A DNA stretch of 13,355 bases from an uncultured Oscillospiraceae bacterium (GTDB taxonomy: Bacteria; Bacillota; Clostridia; Oscillospirales; Oscillospiraceae). Numbering within the stretch: position 1 is the first letter of the stretch; every line of letters starts with the position of its first letter. Below, piece after piece: positions 1-7,314 of the stretch. The notes beneath the pieces are model-generated. The model searched no databases, was not told the origin of the DNA, and saw only the letters and a list, made by a program, of their open reading frames with translations. The position numbers were made by a program, and so were the translations under genes. The stretch lies in contig CAJUEG010000042.1 in NCBI GenBank assembly GCA_910584835.1, positions 1 to 13,355 on the forward strand, in the 5' to 3' direction.

Positions 1-1
1 C

Positions 2-673
2 CTGTATGATCCCGAGTACCTGTGGATCGGCGAGTCCCCCCTGCCCATGGTGTTCCTGGTGAATACCGACCTGGTGGCCGAGGCCGACATCCCCCAGACC
101 TGGAAGGACCTGGCCGATCCCAAGTGGGCGGGCAAGATCGCCTTTGCCGACCCCGCCTCCTCCGGCTCCGCCTTCACCCAGCTGTGTACCATCCTGATGA
201 CCTACGGCAAGGCTGACGACGACTACGCCGGCGGCTGGGAGCTGGTGCAGAGCATGATCCCCAATCTGGTCATCCAGTCCGGCTCCTCCGGCGCCCACAA
301 GAACGTGGACTCCGGCGAGTACCCCATCGGCATCACCCTGGAGAAGGCCGCCGTGCAGTATGACACCAGCGACGCCGGCCACCTGAAGATCGTCTATCCC
401 ACCGACGGCACCTCCGCCGTGCCCGACGGCGTGGCCATCGTCAAGGACTGCCCCAATCAGGAGCTGGCCGAGCTGTTCGTGGAGTTCGTGCTGTCCGCCG
501 AGTGCCAGACCGCTCAGAACAAGGACTTCGGCCGCCGCCCCATCCGCAGCGACGTCACCCCCGAGGGCCTGATGGGCCTGAACGAGTTCAAGATCATGAC
601 CTATAACTTCGACTACGCCGCCGCCAACAAGGCTGCCATCGTGGAGAAGTGGCAGGACACCCTGGTGGGCTGA
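2..673 (+). CDS. ABC transporter substrate-binding protein, C-terminal part (5' end outside window)
   Basis: The reading frame is open from base 2, so the gene starts upstream of the window; about 223 residues are visible and the signal peptide is missing. The sequence reads as the second lobe of a periplasmic-binding-protein type II fold of the family annotated as ferric iron, 2-aminoethylphosphonate or hexose-phosphate binders: a WKDLADPKWAGKIAFADP segment, then GSSGAHKNV, PIGITLEKAA, IVYPTDGTSAVPDGVAIVK and a C-terminal FVLSAECQ helix. In a Gram-positive cell it would be an exported, probably lipid-anchored protein that hands substrate to the permease encoded at 1817-3514. Iron-binding FbpA proteins use two adjacent tyrosines in this lobe; I see no such pair, which argues against ferric iron. 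A strong hairpin and the ATPase gene follow in the same direction. The family is clear; the substrate is not. Confidence 0.9.
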   Translation: MYDPEYLWIGESPLPMVFLVNTDLVAEADIPQTWKDLADPKWAGKIAFADPASSGSAFTQLCTILMTYGKADDDYAGGWELVQSMIPNLVIQSGSSGAHKNVDSGEYPIGITLEKAAVQYDTSDAGHLKIVYPTDGTSAVPDGVAIVKDCPNQELAELFVEFVLSAECQTAQNKDFGRRPIRSDVTPEGLMGLNEFKIMTYNFDYAAANKAAIVEKWQDTLVG

Positions 674-683
674 ATCACCTTAC

Positions 684-715
684 GAGGGCGCCCCGACTGA
701 CCTCGGGGCGCCCTC
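684..715 (+). promoter_or_regulatory. Strong intercistronic hairpin between binding-protein and ATPase genes
   Basis: The arms at 684-696 and 703-715 pair perfectly over 13 bp with a 6-base loop. The bases that follow (716-724) hold no real T run, so this is not a convincing full terminator. In transporter operons such a hairpin after the binding-protein gene often stabilises the upstream message or partly ends transcription, so that the binding protein is made in excess over ATPase and permease. That role is inferred here. Confidence 0.7.
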
Positions 716-746
716 CAGTTATTTCAAAGAGGAGGAGCAAACATCT

Positions 747-1823
747 ATGAGCCACGCTGTTATCATCAAGAATGCCGTGAAAAAGTACGGTGACTTCACC
801 GCCGTCAACGGCATCAGCCTGAACATCGAGCAGGGGGAGTTTTTCACTCTGCTGGGTCCCTCCGGCTGCGGGAAAACCACCCTGCTGCGCATGATCGCCG
901 GCTTCAACACGGTGGACGGAGGCGAGATCTGCTTTGACGAGCAGGTCATCAACACCCTGCCCGCCCACAAGCGGGACATCGGCATGGTGTTTCAGAACTA
1001 CGCCATTTTCCCCCACCTGAACGTGGCGGACAACGTGGCCTACGGCCTGAAGGCCCGGAAGGTGCCCAAGGAGCAGATCACTCCCCGGGTGGACGAGGCG
1101 CTGAAAATGGTGCAGATCGACCAGCTCAAAACCCGGCAGCCCAACGAGCTGTCCGGCGGCCAGCAGCAGCGGGTGGCCCTGGCCCGCGCCTTCGTCATTG
1201 AGCCCGGGGTGCTGCTGATGGACGAGCCCCTTTCCAATCTGGACGCCAAGCTCCGGGTGCAGATGCGCACCACCATTAAAAAGCTCCAGCGCCGGCTGGG
1301 CATCACCACCATCTACGTCACCCACGACCAGGAGGAGGCCCTGGCCATCTCCGACCGCATCGCCGTGATGAACCAGGGCAATATCATGCAGATCGGCAAG
1401 CCGGAGGAGATCTACCGCAAGCCCGCCAACCCCTTTGTGGCCAACTTCATCGGCGTGTCCAACTTCATCGACTGCACCGTGGACGGCCAGGACCCCAAGG
1501 CCGCCACCGTCAAGCTCCACGACGGCCACAGCTTCCAGATGCCCCTGCGCAAGCCCTACAGCGGCGAGGTCATCCTGTCCGCCCGGCCCGAGCAGCTGTT
1601 TTTCAGCGAGCAGGGCCTCCCCGGCAAGGTGAATATGTCCACCTTCCTGGGCGACTTCATCCAGTACGAGGTGGAGCTGTCCACCGGCCAGGTGCTGGAG
1701 CTCAACGAGTACACCAAGGACGTGGACAGCGCGAAACCGGACGGCGAGGAGGTACATCTCAGCTTCAATCCCAAGCAGGTCAGCCTCTATCGGAAGGACA
1801 CCGAGGAGGTGCTCTCATGCTGA
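747..1823 (+). CDS. ABC transporter ATP-binding protein (Fe3+/phosphonate/sugar-phosphate import type)
   Basis: This 358-residue protein is the ATPase that powers the importer. Visible motifs in order: Walker A GPSGCGKTT (37-45), Q-loop Q83, signature LSGGQ (135-139), Walker B VLLMDE (155-160), D-loop SNLD (163-166) and switch histidine H193 in THD. The C-terminal third (about 240-355) looks like a TOBE-type regulatory domain with a SARPEQLFF segment. Length and order fit the FbpC/PotA/PhnT group of importer ATPases. The start is supported by a GAGGAGG-like ribosome site about 10 bases upstream. It lies between the binding protein and the permease and overlaps the permease start by 7 bases, so the two are probably translationally coupled. 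No key residue is missing. The substrate cannot be read from the ATPase. Confidence 0.95.
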   Translation: MSHAVIIKNAVKKYGDFTAVNGISLNIEQGEFFTLLGPSGCGKTTLLRMIAGFNTVDGGEICFDEQVINTLPAHKRDIGMVFQNYAIFPHLNVADNVAYGLKARKVPKEQITPRVDEALKMVQIDQLKTRQPNELSGGQQQRVALARAFVIEPGVLLMDEPLSNLDAKLRVQMRTTIKKLQRRLGITTIYVTHDQEEALAISDRIAVMNQGNIMQIGKPEEIYRKPANPFVANFIGVSNFIDCTVDGQDPKAATVKLHDGHSFQMPLRKPYSGEVILSARPEQLFFSEQGLPGKVNMSTFLGDFIQYEVELSTGQVLELNEYTKDVDSAKPDGEEVHLSFNPKQVSLYRKDTEEVLSC

Positions 1824-3514
1824 AGAGCAAGAACGGCCAGCCCTTCTACAAGGACTTCTGGTTCTGGGTCAAGATTCTCATCTTTACGGTGTTCCTCCTG
1901 TTCCTGGTCTACCCCTTCTCCACCCTGGTGGTCAACAGCTTTTTCTCCGGCAAGGAGGAGGGCTTCACCTTTTATAACTTCCACCGCTTCTTCACCAAGA
2001 AGTACTACTACCAGGCCCTGGGCAACAGCCTGAAGGTCAGCCTGGTGCCCACCGTCACCAGCATCCTCATCGGCGTGCCCATGGCCTACCTCATGACCCG
2101 CTTCAACATCGCGGGCAAGACCTTCTGGCATGTCATCATCATCCTCTCCCTCATGTGCCCACCCTTCCTGGGCGCGTACAGCTGGATCATCCTGTTCGGC
2201 AACGCCGGCGTGGTCACCCAGTGGCTGTCCAATCTGCTGGGCTTCCAGATGCCCAGCATCTACGGCATGGGGGGCATCTGCGCGGTGTTCACCCTCAAGC
2301 TGTTCCCCTATGTCTACCTCTACGTGTCCGGGGCCATGGGCTCCATCGACCGCTCGGTGGAGGAGTGCGCGGAGAACCTGGGCTCGGGCAAGCTGCGCCG
2401 CCTGCTCACCGTCACCATCCCCGTGGTCATGCCCTCCATCGCCGCGGGCGCGCTGATGGTGTTCATGACCGCCCTGGCCGACTTCGGCACCCCGGGCATC
2501 CTGGCCGGCGGCGACTTCCGCACCCTGCCGGTGCTCATCTTCAACGAGTACCTCAGCGAGACCGGCGGCAACGCCAACCTGGCCAGCGCCATCTCCATGA
2601 TCATCGTGGTCATCTCTTTGCTCATCCTGTTTTTGCAGAAGTGGTGGGTGGCCCGGAAGAACTACACCATGTCCGCCCTTCGGCCCCCGGAGATCGCCCA
2701 GTACCACGGCTGGAAGCGGTTCCTGGTGACCCTGCCGGTGGCCGTGGTCAGCCTGGTGTCCTTCCTGCCCCAGGTCATCGTCATTTTCTGCTCCTTCGTC
2801 AAGACCAACTACTCCAACTTCGTATTCTCTGAGGGCTTCACCCTGGAGCACTACCAGGAGCTGGGCCGCAGCCTGGTCACCAACATCCGCAACTCCTTTG
2901 TGTTCTCCACGGTGGCAATCCTCTTTATCCTGGTGCTGGGCATACTCATGTCCTATGTCATCGTCCGCCGCCGCGGCAGGACCGGCGGGGCGCTGGACAT
3001 GCTGATGATGGCCCCCTACGTCATCCCCGGCTCTGTGCTGGGCCTGTGCTACATCGTGGCCTTCAACAATCTGGGCAGGACCGCCGACGGCACCGTCATC
3101 AAGCTCACCGGCACCGCCTCCATCATCATCATCGCCATGATCATCCGCAAGCTGCCCTACACCGTCCGCTCGGGCAGCGCGTTCCTCATGCAGATGGACC
3201 CCAGCGTGGAGGAGGCGTCCATCAACCTGGGCGTGTCCCCCATGAAAACATTCGTAAAAGTGACGGCGCGGCTCATGCTGCCCGGCGTGCTGTCCGGCGC
3301 CATCATCAGCTGGGTCACCTGCATTAACGAGCTGTCCACATCCATCATGCTGTACACCGGCAAGACGGCCACCATGACCATCGCCAGCTACACCAACATC
3401 GTGCGCAACTCGGTGGGCACCGCGGCGGCCCTGGCCTCCATCCTGACCGTCACCAGCGGCATTCTGCTTATCATCGTGTTCAAGGCCAGCAAGGGGAAGG
3501 TATCCATCGTATGA
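1817..3514 (+). CDS. Fused two-domain ABC permease (Fe3+/2-aminoethylphosphonate/sugar-phosphate type)
   Basis: This 565-residue integral membrane protein carries two BPD_transp_1 permease domains in one chain, so one copy supplies the whole membrane channel. The first membrane segment is near residues 12-35. Each half has an EAA-type cytoplasmic coupling loop that contacts the ATPase: one near 182-210 (EECAENLG then IPVVMPS) and one near 465-490 (EEASINLG then ARLMLPG). About twelve membrane segments are expected. Fused permeases of 540-690 residues are typical of the FbpB, PhnU and AfuB relatives. The start overlaps the end of the ATPase gene and the stop overlaps the start of the HAD phosphatase gene in an ATGA arrangement, so the three are probably made together. 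Confidence 0.93.
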   Translation: MLKSKNGQPFYKDFWFWVKILIFTVFLLFLVYPFSTLVVNSFFSGKEEGFTFYNFHRFFTKKYYYQALGNSLKVSLVPTVTSILIGVPMAYLMTRFNIAGKTFWHVIIILSLMCPPFLGAYSWIILFGNAGVVTQWLSNLLGFQMPSIYGMGGICAVFTLKLFPYVYLYVSGAMGSIDRSVEECAENLGSGKLRRLLTVTIPVVMPSIAAGALMVFMTALADFGTPGILAGGDFRTLPVLIFNEYLSETGGNANLASAISMIIVVISLLILFLQKWWVARKNYTMSALRPPEIAQYHGWKRFLVTLPVAVVSLVSFLPQVIVIFCSFVKTNYSNFVFSEGFTLEHYQELGRSLVTNIRNSFVFSTVAILFILVLGILMSYVIVRRRGRTGGALDMLMMAPYVIPGSVLGLCYIVAFNNLGRTADGTVIKLTGTASIIIIAMIIRKLPYTVRSGSAFLMQMDPSVEEASINLGVSPMKTFVKVTARLMLPGVLSGAIISWVTCINELSTSIMLYTGKTATMTIASYTNIVRNSVGTAAALASILTVTSGILLIIVFKASKGKVSIV

Positions 3515-4128
3515 TCAAAAACATCGTGTTTGACATGGGCGGCGTGCTCATCAACTTTGACGCCCAGCGCTACACCGCCCGCTTTGTCCCCGACCCGGCG
3601 GACTATGAGCTGATCCGCCGGGAGCTGTTCCGCTCGGTGGAGTGGATCCGTATGGACCGGGGCTCCATCACCGACGAGGAGGCGGTGGCCTCTGTCTGCC
3701 GCCGCCTGCCGGAGCGGCTGCACCAGGCGGTGCGGGACATCCTGGACAACTGGCACCGGGACATCCCGCCCCTGGACGGCATTTACGAGCTGGTAAAGGA
3801 GCTTAAGGGCAAGGAGTACGGCATCTATCTGCTGTCCAACACCTGCTCCCGCTTCCACAGCTTCCGCGAGAACATCCCCGCCCTGCGCTTTTTCGACGGG
3901 GAGTTCATCTCCGCCGACTGCCACCTGGTCAAGCCGGAGCCGGGCATCTACCTGCGGTTCCTGGAGCAGTTTGGCCTGCGGCCGGAGGAGTGCGTATTCA
4001 TCGACGACGTGCCCCTCAACATCGAGGCCGCCATCCGCTGCGGCTTTTACGGCGTCGTCTACCACAACGACCCGGCCCGGCTGCGGCGGGAGCTGCGGGA
4101 GCTGGGCGTGGACGCGGACAATCTGTAA
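3511..4128 (+). CDS. HAD family phosphatase, YihX (sugar-1-phosphate phosphatase)-like
   Basis: A 205-residue haloacid dehalogenase-type hydrolase, the full length for the HAD-IA/YihX group. Motif I is FDMGGVL with nucleophile D8. The position two residues on, usually Asp, is Gly, as in E. coli YihX (FDLGN), a glucose-1-phosphate phosphatase. Motif II is LLSNT (S109, N110), motif III is the lysine of VKPEP (K141), and motif IV is FIDD (D165, D166). Residues about 17-85 form the small helical cap that selects the substrate. The ATG overlaps the permease stop by 4 bases, and a terminator follows at once, so it is the last gene of the transporter operon. A cytoplasmic phosphatase tied to an importer suggests that it removes phosphate from the imported compound. 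It lacks features I would expect of phosphonoacetaldehyde hydrolase. The exact substrate is unknown. Confidence 0.88.
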   Translation: MIKNIVFDMGGVLINFDAQRYTARFVPDPADYELIRRELFRSVEWIRMDRGSITDEEAVASVCRRLPERLHQAVRDILDNWHRDIPPLDGIYELVKELKGKEYGIYLLSNTCSRFHSFRENIPALRFFDGEFISADCHLVKPEPGIYLRFLEQFGLRPEECVFIDDVPLNIEAAIRCGFYGVVYHNDPARLRRELRELGVDADNL

Positions 4129-4138
4129 ACCCGCCGGA

Positions 4139-4174
4139 GGGAGGGCCGCAAAAGCGGCCCTCCCTTTTTCTTTT
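4139..4174 (+). terminator. Intrinsic terminator of the transporter operon
   Basis: The arms 4139-4149 and 4154-4164 form an 11-bp perfect GC-rich stem with an AAAA loop, followed by TTTTTCTTTT. It starts 10 bases after the phosphatase stop codon. A textbook Rho-independent terminator. Confidence 0.95.
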
Positions 4175-4189
4175 CCCCACAGCAAATCT

Positions 4190-4288
4190 TTTGCCGTACC
4201 GGCGGCCCAGGCGCCTGGGTTCTTTGCCGTTCCAATGGTACAAGCGCCCGGGCGCTTTGCCGTACCGACGGTCCAGGGCCCGGACGCG
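4190..4288. repeat. Three 33-bp tandem repeats, each with an internal palindrome
   Basis: Units start at 4190, 4223 and 4256, each with TTTGCCGT at the start. Unit 1 matches unit 2 at 23 of 33 positions and unit 3 at 24 of 33. The second half of each unit is a palindrome that differs between units but stays self-complementary: 14 bp perfect in unit 1 (CCCAGGCGCCTGGG), 12 bp perfect in unit 2 (GCGCCCGGGCGC), and 15 bases with one mismatched pair in unit 3. The array lies in the 335-base gap between the phosphatase gene and the DUF2752 gene, which otherwise holds only the terminator and a promoter. The unit length is a multiple of three and one frame reads FAVPxxQAPGx three times, but I see no start codon with a ribosome site for it. 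Confidence 0.75.
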
Positions 4289-4364
4289 CGGGCGGAAAAT
4301 CCCGCGGCGCGGGTTCTTAATGGAACCTTCCAAAAAACTTAAACCCTTCCCCGGCAAAAACGCC

Positions 4365-4393
4365 TTGCAAAACAGCGGTGCGCATGATATCAT
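4365..4393 (+). promoter_or_regulatory. Sigma-A-type extended -10 promoter for the DUF2752/DUF4234 genes
   Basis: A -35 of TTGCAA (4365-4370) and a -10 of TATCAT (4388-4393) are 17 bases apart. A TG one base before the -10 makes it an extended -10. It lies about 70 bases before the DUF2752 start, in the only upstream gap, so it probably drives both following genes. Confidence 0.6.
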
Positions 4394-4463
4394 CAAATCC
4401 ATCACGGGACCATACCGCGCGGCCCCATCCGCAGACGCCGCCGGCCCTTTGCGGAGGACTCCT

Positions 4464-4859
4464 ATGAACCGAAGAGATGTGTCCGCCCTGGCCGGAATCG
4501 CCCTGCTCTATGTGGCGCTGGAGGCGCTGGGGATCACCTGCCCCATCCGGTTTCTCACCGGGATCTCCTGCGCGGGCTGCGGTATGAGCCGGGCGTGGCT
4601 GTCCCTGCTGCGGCTGGACCTTGCGGGCGCGTTCTATTACCACCCCCTGTTCTGGCTGCCCATTCCGGCGGCGGCGCTGCTTTTGCTCCGCCGCAGGCTG
4701 CCGGATCGGGTCTTTATGGCGGGGCTCGCCCTGTGCGCCGCGCTGTTCATCCTCGTTTATTTCATCCGTCTGGTTCTCCCTGGGGAAATCGTCGCCTTCG
4801 CCCCCCGAGAGGGGCTGATCTGGCGGCTGCTCTCCGGCCTGACCGGCGGTGTGGGATAA
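4464..4859 (+). CDS. DUF2752 family membrane protein
   Basis: A small membrane protein of 131 residues. The reading frame is open further upstream, but this ATG has a GGAGGA ribosome site 5 bases before it and gives a natural membrane-protein start. The DUF2752 hallmark is present: CP at 26-27, then TGISCAGCGMSR at 32-43 with Cys36, Cys39 and Arg43. Hydrophobic segments lie near 8-24, 60-76 and 84-104. The function of the family is unknown; the conserved cysteines could bind metal or form a disulfide, which is inference. The next gene starts 30 bases downstream and is also a membrane protein with paired cysteines, so the two probably form an operon. This pairing of DUF2752 with a zinc-ribbon/DUF4234 protein fits Clostridia. 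Confidence 0.88.
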   Translation: MNRRDVSALAGIALLYVALEALGITCPIRFLTGISCAGCGMSRAWLSLLRLDLAGAFYYHPLFWLPIPAAALLLLRRRLPDRVFMAGLALCAALFILVYFIRLVLPGEIVAFAPREGLIWRLLSGLTGGVG

Positions 4860-4889
4860 AATTCAGCAAGAGAGAAGGGAAGTACTCTT

Positions 4890-6077
4890 ATGAAGTGTTG
4901 GAAATGTGGAAACGAGACCGCCCCGGGCGCCCGGTTCTGCGGCGTGTGCGGCGCGGACCTGTCCCAGGCCCCCCAGGGCCAGCCCGGCGCTCCCACTCCG
5001 CCTCCCCCGCCTCCCGGTCCCCACCCCCAGGAGCCCTGGAACACCAACCCCAGCGGGAACGAGATGATTCTGAAGGTCTTTGCCGCCGTGTGCGCCGTGC
5101 TCTACGGGGTGTTCGCCGTCCGGCGCATATTCAGTGTCCTGGGCGGCGTGCTGAATATCCTGCGATTCCATTTCAGCGTCCTCTCTCCGATCTATCTGAT
5201 CCTCAACGGCCTCACCGCGGTTCTGTGCGTGTGGATGGTAATTATAACCATCATGTTTGTCATGCGCCGCACCCCTCAGAACACCGACGGGCTGCTCCTC
5301 CTCCTGGCGGGCGGCGGCGTGGCCATTGTCGCGGTACGGCTGCTCAGCACGCTGATCACCGCCCTGTTCAACTCCTACGCCCTCCTGGATGGGCTGAAGA
5401 GCTTTTTCCTGTGGACCTTGGGCGCCGCTGTGACCGTGGCCGGCATGTACGCCATCCTCCGCCTTCTGCTGGGAGAAAACCCCCTGGTGGGTAAGGACAA
5501 GGACACCCTCTCCCAGGAGGTGCGCGACACCGTAAACAGCCTCACCCAGACCGCCAGCGAGGCCGCCCAGGGCGCCAAGGCCAGCTGGGACGCCCAGCAG
5601 CAGACCCAGTGGACCCAGCAGAACCCCCAGTACCAGGCCCCCGGCCAGCCCGTTCCCCCGCCCATGGGCTGCGCCCCCTACCGCCTCAAGGCCGACCGCA
5701 GCCTGCTGGTTTACATTCTGCTCAACCTCATCACCTGCGGCATCTACGGCTGGTATTTCCTCTACGCCCTGGCCCGGGACGTGAACGCCGTGTGCGCCGG
5801 GGACGGTAAGACCACCCCCGGCCTGGTCAAGCTGATCCTGCTCAGCTTCATCACCTGCGGCATTTACACCTTCTTCTGGTACTACAGCCTGGGCAACCGT
5901 CTGGCTGCCAACGCCCCCCGGTACGGCCTGAGCTTCCAGGAGAACGGCACCACCGTCCTGCTGTGGATGGTGCTGGGCTCCATGCTGTGCGGCATCGGCC
6001 CCTTCATCGCCATGCACATCATCATCAAGAATACCAACGACCTGTGCGGCGCCTACAACTACCAGCACGGCGTCTGA
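4890..6077 (+). CDS. Zinc-ribbon membrane protein with C-terminal DUF4234 domain
   Basis: A 395-residue protein in three parts. Residues 1-23 form a short zinc ribbon with two CxxC pairs (Cys3/Cys6 and Cys17/Cys20). A proline-rich stretch follows (about 27-48), then about four membrane segments (roughly 62-82, 100-125, 134-160, 172-194). A polar Gln/Ala-rich linker runs to about 262. The DUF4234 domain fills the rest, with segments near 272-292, 311-332 and 354-380 and the repeated signature LITCGIY / FITCGIY. The zinc ribbon would face the cytoplasm. The function is unknown; DUF4234 proteins are common in Clostridia and often carry such a ribbon. A GAGAAGGGA ribosome site supports the start. 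It lies directly after the DUF2752 gene and is followed by two terminators. Confidence 0.9.
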   Translation: MKCWKCGNETAPGARFCGVCGADLSQAPQGQPGAPTPPPPPPGPHPQEPWNTNPSGNEMILKVFAAVCAVLYGVFAVRRIFSVLGGVLNILRFHFSVLSPIYLILNGLTAVLCVWMVIITIMFVMRRTPQNTDGLLLLLAGGGVAIVAVRLLSTLITALFNSYALLDGLKSFFLWTLGAAVTVAGMYAILRLLLGENPLVGKDKDTLSQEVRDTVNSLTQTASEAAQGAKASWDAQQQTQWTQQNPQYQAPGQPVPPPMGCAPYRLKADRSLLVYILLNLITCGIYGWYFLYALARDVNAVCAGDGKTTPGLVKLILLSFITCGIYTFFWYYSLGNRLAANAPRYGLSFQENGTTVLLWMVLGSMLCGIGPFIAMHIIIKNTNDLCGAYNYQHGV

Positions 6078-6089
6078 TCCCAGCGGCAA

Positions 6090-6124
6090 AGGGCCGGGCT
6101 TCTTTTCGGAGCCCGGCCCTTTTT
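6090..6124 (+). terminator. Intrinsic terminator after the DUF4234 gene
   Basis: An 11-bp perfect stem, arms 6090-6100 and 6110-6120, with a 9-base loop and then a TTTT run. It begins 12 bases after the stop codon of the plus-strand gene. Confidence 0.9.
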
Positions 6125-6140
6125 CCTGTCTGCGGGCATG

Positions 6141-6170
6141 AAAAAGCGGCGGACCGCGCCGCCGCTTTTT
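6141..6170. terminator. Bidirectional terminator between convergent genes
   Basis: A 12-bp stem with arms 6141-6152 and 6159-6170 and a 6-base loop. It has A5 on the left and T5 on the right, so it can end transcription in either direction. It lies 22 bases past the stop of the minus-strand hydrolase gene and serves as its terminator, and as a backup for the plus-strand operon. Confidence 0.9.
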
Positions 6171-6192
6171 CCTGTCGTATGTGTTATCCTGC

Positions 6193-7299
6193 TCACTCGT
6201 AGAAGGCGTGGTCGCCGATGGTGGCCACATAGGTCCTGGTCCGGGAGGCGTAGCTCTTCAGCCCCGCCGCGTTGAAAAACAGGGCGGTGGGCAGTACCTG
6301 GGCCCCGTCCATCACCATCTTGGCCGCCGCCACCGATTCCTCGTTGGGCTCGCGGTAGATGGAGCCGCTGGCCGCCGGGGTGAACTGGTTCTTCTGGAAC
6401 AGCACCTCATAGATGGTGTCCGGGAACCGGGGGTTGTTCAGGCGGTTCATCACCACGTTGCCCACGGCGATCTTGCCCTCCAGGGACTGGTTTCCGCTCT
6501 CCGCGTTGATGATGCGGGCCAGCCAATACAGCGTGTCGTTGTTGTAGGTCTCCCAATCGGCGTCCAGATAGGGCTGAGCGCCCGGCCGCCGCGTCAGCAG
6601 AACCACTTCGTTCTCCGAATCAAAGCTCACGTCGAGGTTGAACACCTTGGCCAGCACCCGGATGGGGGCGGCCACACAGCCGTTGATCTGGATCAGCCCG
6701 TCCCCGGCGTAGAGGTAGCGGCCATTGGCCACCAGGTACTGCTCTCCCTCCACCGCCACCATGTTCAGGTCGTCCATCACCACGTTGGCGGCAACCGGGG
6801 CGTCCGTCTCCACCGGGGTGGTTTCCCACCCGGCCATGCCGTCCGCGGGCTCCTGGAATCCGTTCGCGGCCCCCTGGAACCCGTCTGCCGCCATCCAGCC
6901 CTCATCCGCAGGGGTCTCAGGCCAGACCGTGTCTTCCGCCGGCTGGAACTCCCCGGTGAACGTTTCGTCCTGCCCGGGGACCTCCACCACCTCCACCACC
7001 GCGGAGGCGTTGACACGGACTACTCCGTTCTCCTCCTCCACCATGGCCTCGGCGTCCATCAGCGACACAAAGGAATTGACCGTCGCGTAGCACACGCCGC
7101 CGCGCATCTCATACTCCACTGTAAAGACCGGCTCGCCATCCAGGCGGATGGCGCTTTGCACCTCCTCAATTTCGGGGCTGACCTCTGCGGGAGGCTCCTC
7201 TATGGGGGGCTGATCCACCGCAGCCGCGGCCAGCGCGGGCAGGATAAGGCTCACGACAGCGAGGATCGCCAGAAGAAAACTGGCTGCTCGTTTTTTCAT
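6193..7299 (-). CDS. Secreted cell wall hydrolase, SleB-type (Hydrolase_2), with copper-amine-oxidase-like N domains
   Basis: A 368-residue exported protein. A lysine-rich start and hydrophobic core (1-26, ending near ALAAAA) form a signal peptide. Two beta-rich stretches, about 50-110 and 185-245, look like copper amine oxidase N-terminal-like domains; in Firmicutes these are non-catalytic and probably bind the wall. Between them lies an acidic low-complexity insert (about 110-185) with GFQ repeats. The C-terminal Hydrolase_2 domain begins near 255: WLARIINAES places the likely catalytic glutamate at E267, followed by GKIAVGNVVMNRL, FTPAASGS and TRTYVATIGDHAFYE. SleB relatives cleave peptidoglycan glycan strands (lytic transglycosylase). 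A TAAGGAGAG ribosome site supports the start. A close paralog lies just upstream on the same strand with its own promoter. The role may be in sporulation, germination or vegetative wall turnover. Confidence 0.92.
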   Translation of the reverse strand: MKKRAASFLLAILAVVSLILPALAAAAVDQPPIEEPPAEVSPEIEEVQSAIRLDGEPVFTVEYEMRGGVCYATVNSFVSLMDAEAMVEEENGVVRVNASAVVEVVEVPGQDETFTGEFQPAEDTVWPETPADEGWMAADGFQGAANGFQEPADGMAGWETTPVETDAPVAANVVMDDLNMVAVEGEQYLVANGRYLYAGDGLIQINGCVAAPIRVLAKVFNLDVSFDSENEVVLLTRRPGAQPYLDADWETYNNDTLYWLARIINAESGNQSLEGKIAVGNVVMNRLNNPRFPDTIYEVLFQKNQFTPAASGSIYREPNEESVAAAKMVMDGAQVLPTALFFNAAGLKSYASRTRTYVATIGDHAFYE

Positions 7300-7314
7300 G
7301 AAATCTCTCCTTAA

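Noticed and set aside
2..673. Ferric-iron-binding protein (FbpA) as the firm call for the binding protein
   Set aside because: No adjacent tyrosine pair is visible in the C-terminal lobe; the family also covers phosphonate and sugar-phosphate binders, so no symbol is given.
675..1757. Long minus-strand open frame of 360 codons opposite the ATPase gene
   Set aside because: It is the GC-rich shadow of the ATPase reading frame; its product is low-complexity His/Val/Gly/Leu-rich and matches nothing, while the plus strand has all ABC motifs.
1787..2851. Minus-strand open frame of 354 codons opposite the permease
   Set aside because: A shadow of high GC coding; rich in Asp, His and Gly with no domain.
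4190..4288. CRISPR array for the tandem repeats
   Set aside because: Units are directly adjacent without spacers, differ at about a quarter or more of positions, and no cas genes are present.
3971..4342. Open frame that reads the 33-bp repeats as FAVPxxQAPGx three times
   Set aside because: It starts inside the phosphatase gene in another frame, has no ribosome site, runs through the terminator, and the unit length alone gives periodic peptides in every frame.
4863..6230. Minus-strand open frame of 455 codons opposite the DUF4234 gene
   Set aside because: The product is Gly/Ala/His/Gln-rich without domains, it crosses two terminators, and the plus strand encodes a clear zinc-ribbon/DUF4234 protein.
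6181..7314. Plus-strand open frame of 377 codons opposite the hydrolase gene
   Set aside because: No ribosome site and a low-complexity product; the minus strand has a signal peptide and a Hydrolase_2 domain.
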